In this document: positions 7,501-7,953 of the stretch, in pieces
Layout of the letters: each line of letters begins with the position of its first letter
Position numbering within the stretch: position 1 is the stretch's first letter
NCBI GenBank assembly: GCA_026461645.1
Contig: JAPJMP010000206.1
Coordinates: 1-7,953, forward strand
DNA length: 7,953 nt
Direction of reading: 5' to 3'
DNA from: Burkholderiales bacterium
GTDB lineage: Bacteria > Pseudomonadota > Gammaproteobacteria > Burkholderiales > UBA11063
Program-made: the position numbers and the translations under genes
The notes under the pieces: generated by a model
What the model was told of the DNA's origin: nothing
What the model saw: only the letters and a program-made list of their open reading frames with translations
Databases searched by the model: none

Positions 7501-7953
7501 GACGAAATGCAAGAGTTGATTAATAGTCGTTCACGGGATAAAAATAAAGTATTAGTGTGTGGTGTTGTTAATAATTTGGCATCAAAAGCTTTAGCCCGAG
7601 GTGGTAAAATGCACTTTATTAATATTGAAGATGATGCTGGAAGTTTAGAATTGGTATTATATGAAAACGAGTTTCAAAAATATAAAGATTTAATTAAGCT
7701 AGATGAATTTATCTTTATTGAAGGTGAACTAATGTATGATAGATTTAGAGGTGAAATTAAAGTTACCGCTAAAACAGTTTATACTATAGAACAAATTTTA
7801 ACTGAATATGTTGGTAGTGTAACCTTAATTATTAATAACCAATTTGACTTAAATGAATTTAAAGCGATGTTGCATCCTAATGGCGTTAAATTGCAACTTT
7901 ATTACTATAATGAAGTGGCTAAATGTAAAATTGAACTTAAAGAAGATTTTAAA
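4561..7953 (+). CDS. dnaE: DNA polymerase III alpha subunit DnaE, 3'-truncated by the window edge
   Basis: DnaE is the catalytic subunit of the replicative polymerase and copies the chromosome with the epsilon proofreader and beta clamp. The frame is open for 1131 codons to the last base; E. coli has 1160 residues, so about 30 are missing. The PHP domain begins HFVHLRLHTEYS. It looks catalytically degenerate like E. coli's, since ITDLHN (39-44) and ATHPIQF (195-201) lack usual metal ligands. The polymerase core has GPGRGSGAGS (357-366), PDFDIDF with Asp401 and Asp403, and KFDFLG with Asp554, matching E. coli Asp401, Asp403 and Asp555. YQEQVM (676-681), RRAMGKKKPEEM (from 699) and FNKSHSAAYA (from 746) follow. 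ALGAIKGVG (824-832) belongs to the helix-hairpin-helix region, QASLF (908-912) fits the clamp-binding motif, and an OB fold spans about 997-1075. ATG 4561 is the first ATG after in-frame stops; its ribosome site (AAAG, 11 bases away) is weak. Confidence 0.98.
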   Translation, partial: MQHFVHLRLHTEYSVTDGILRIKDIIKLAQNDQMLSIAITDLHNMFALIKFFTAARENGIKPIIGCELNVNNQDNLNYKIIILVKNNSGYTELCDLITRSYVQNKINETPYIKEEWLLGSKWQNLIVLSGGLAGDIAALVIANRSKLALDKAKLWQQAFPDSYYLELQRINNEYTNLVIDESLNIADKLAIPVVATHPIQFAQTKDFEAHEVRVCIASGELLDDQNRQVKFTADQYFLTQQGMIDLFSDIPSSITNSIEIAKKCNFEITLGKYFLPNFTTPNDSELKDYLSVLANEGLNKRLDEIFDNAQDRLKQQQKYKERLEVEIETIVQMGFPGYFLIVADFINWAKVNDIPVGPGRGSGAGSLVAFALGITDLDPLQYNLIFERFLNPERVSMPDFDIDFCQDKRELVIDYVKHKYGLDAVAQIATFGTMSSRAVIKDVGRTLAIPYWLCDSISKLILNTPAKSYSLQEAYTQFGDLKEKIDNADEDVLRLWEMSLQLEDLTRNIGKHAAGVLIAPSKLTNFCPLYLADGMQTSQFDKDDVEQVGLVKFDFLGLRNLTTLKDAVKNIYQLHNVAVKLSNYNFTDSKTYKLLQDGNTHAVFQLESRGMRRVLVKLEPDNFEEIIALLALYRPGPLGSGMVDDFVKRKKGEQEVNYFHPDLKNCLEPTYGVIVYQEQVMQISQIIGGYSLGGADLLRRAMGKKKPEEMKKHKDTFIEGAVNKGYTADLAENLFDLMAKFAEYGFNKSHSAAYAVISYHTAYLKAHYPGSFLAATMSSELNNTDKLYELYQDCLDNNITVLPPDINKSEYVFTPLDENNIRYALGAIKGVGQHVAQLIIQERQKNGEYTSFVDFVTRTFKTMVNKKTLEGLIKSGAFDLIEANRAQLLGNLARIIERIEQKREQENQASLFDDFINDDNNTNLNIEIKLDDVPAWGLKQQLVMEKQALGYYLSGSLFDEYKDIVKKLGIDSLSKYSLENDEMQELINSRSRDKNKVLVCGVVNNLASKALARGGKMHFINIEDDAGSLELVLYENEFQKYKDLIKLDEFIFIEGELMYDRFRGEIKVTAKTVYTIEQILTEYVGSVTLIINNQFDLNEFKAMLHPNGVKLQLYYYNEVAKCKIELKEDFK

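Noticed and set aside
4513..7953. A long stretch with no complete gene, possibly a broken gene or novel region
   Set aside because: Reading the frame from 4561 shows uninterrupted DnaE to the last base; it only lacks a stop because the window ends.

Overview
The window is a dense, single-strand run of six genes from an A+T-rich bacterium (18 of 60 bases are G or C in the first line, and the rest looks similar). In order they are ftsQ (5' end cut off), ftsA, ftsZ, lpxC, a HIT-domain hydrolase gene and dnaE (3' end cut off). All six are on the + strand. The longest gap is 48 bases and two junctions overlap by 4 bases. I see no RNA gene, mobile element, CRISPR array or convincing terminator.

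The contents point to a Gram-negative proteobacterium: LpxC makes lipid A, and ftsQ-ftsA-ftsZ-lpxC is the classical distal end of the dcw (division and cell wall) cluster. From memory, not from an alignment, the HIT protein (PDKVN.xSLGN followed by HxHWHxIPRF) and DnaE (ATHPIQF, FEAHEVRVCIASGE, FTADQYF) read most like betaproteobacterial versions, perhaps close to Neisseriales. The low G+C would be unusual for that class and fits a reduced or host-associated lineage, but nothing here is degraded: every reading frame is open.

Region by region: 1-679 is the periplasmic part of the divisome linker FtsQ. 676-1923 is the actin-like membrane anchor FtsA. 1964-3154 is the tubulin-like GTPase FtsZ. 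3151-4056 is LpxC, the zinc deacetylase that commits UDP-acyl-GlcNAc to lipid A. 4084-4512 is a small HIT-family nucleotide hydrolase or transferase. 4561-7953 is the replicative polymerase subunit DnaE, of which 1131 residues are visible; it is probably about 30 short of its C-terminus.

The first four genes couple septum assembly to outer-membrane synthesis and are probably co-transcribed, with translational coupling at ftsQ/ftsA (ATGA) and ftsZ/lpxC (TTGA). lpxC and the HIT gene both use TTG starts behind strong Shine-Dalgarno sites.

I did not find a novel system. The points worth a second look are divergent positions in the division proteins: a Ser for the usual Asn in the FtsZ T7 loop, an altered FtsZ C-terminal peptide, and an altered N-terminal loop in FtsA. 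The junction of the dcw cluster with HIT and dnaE is also of interest.
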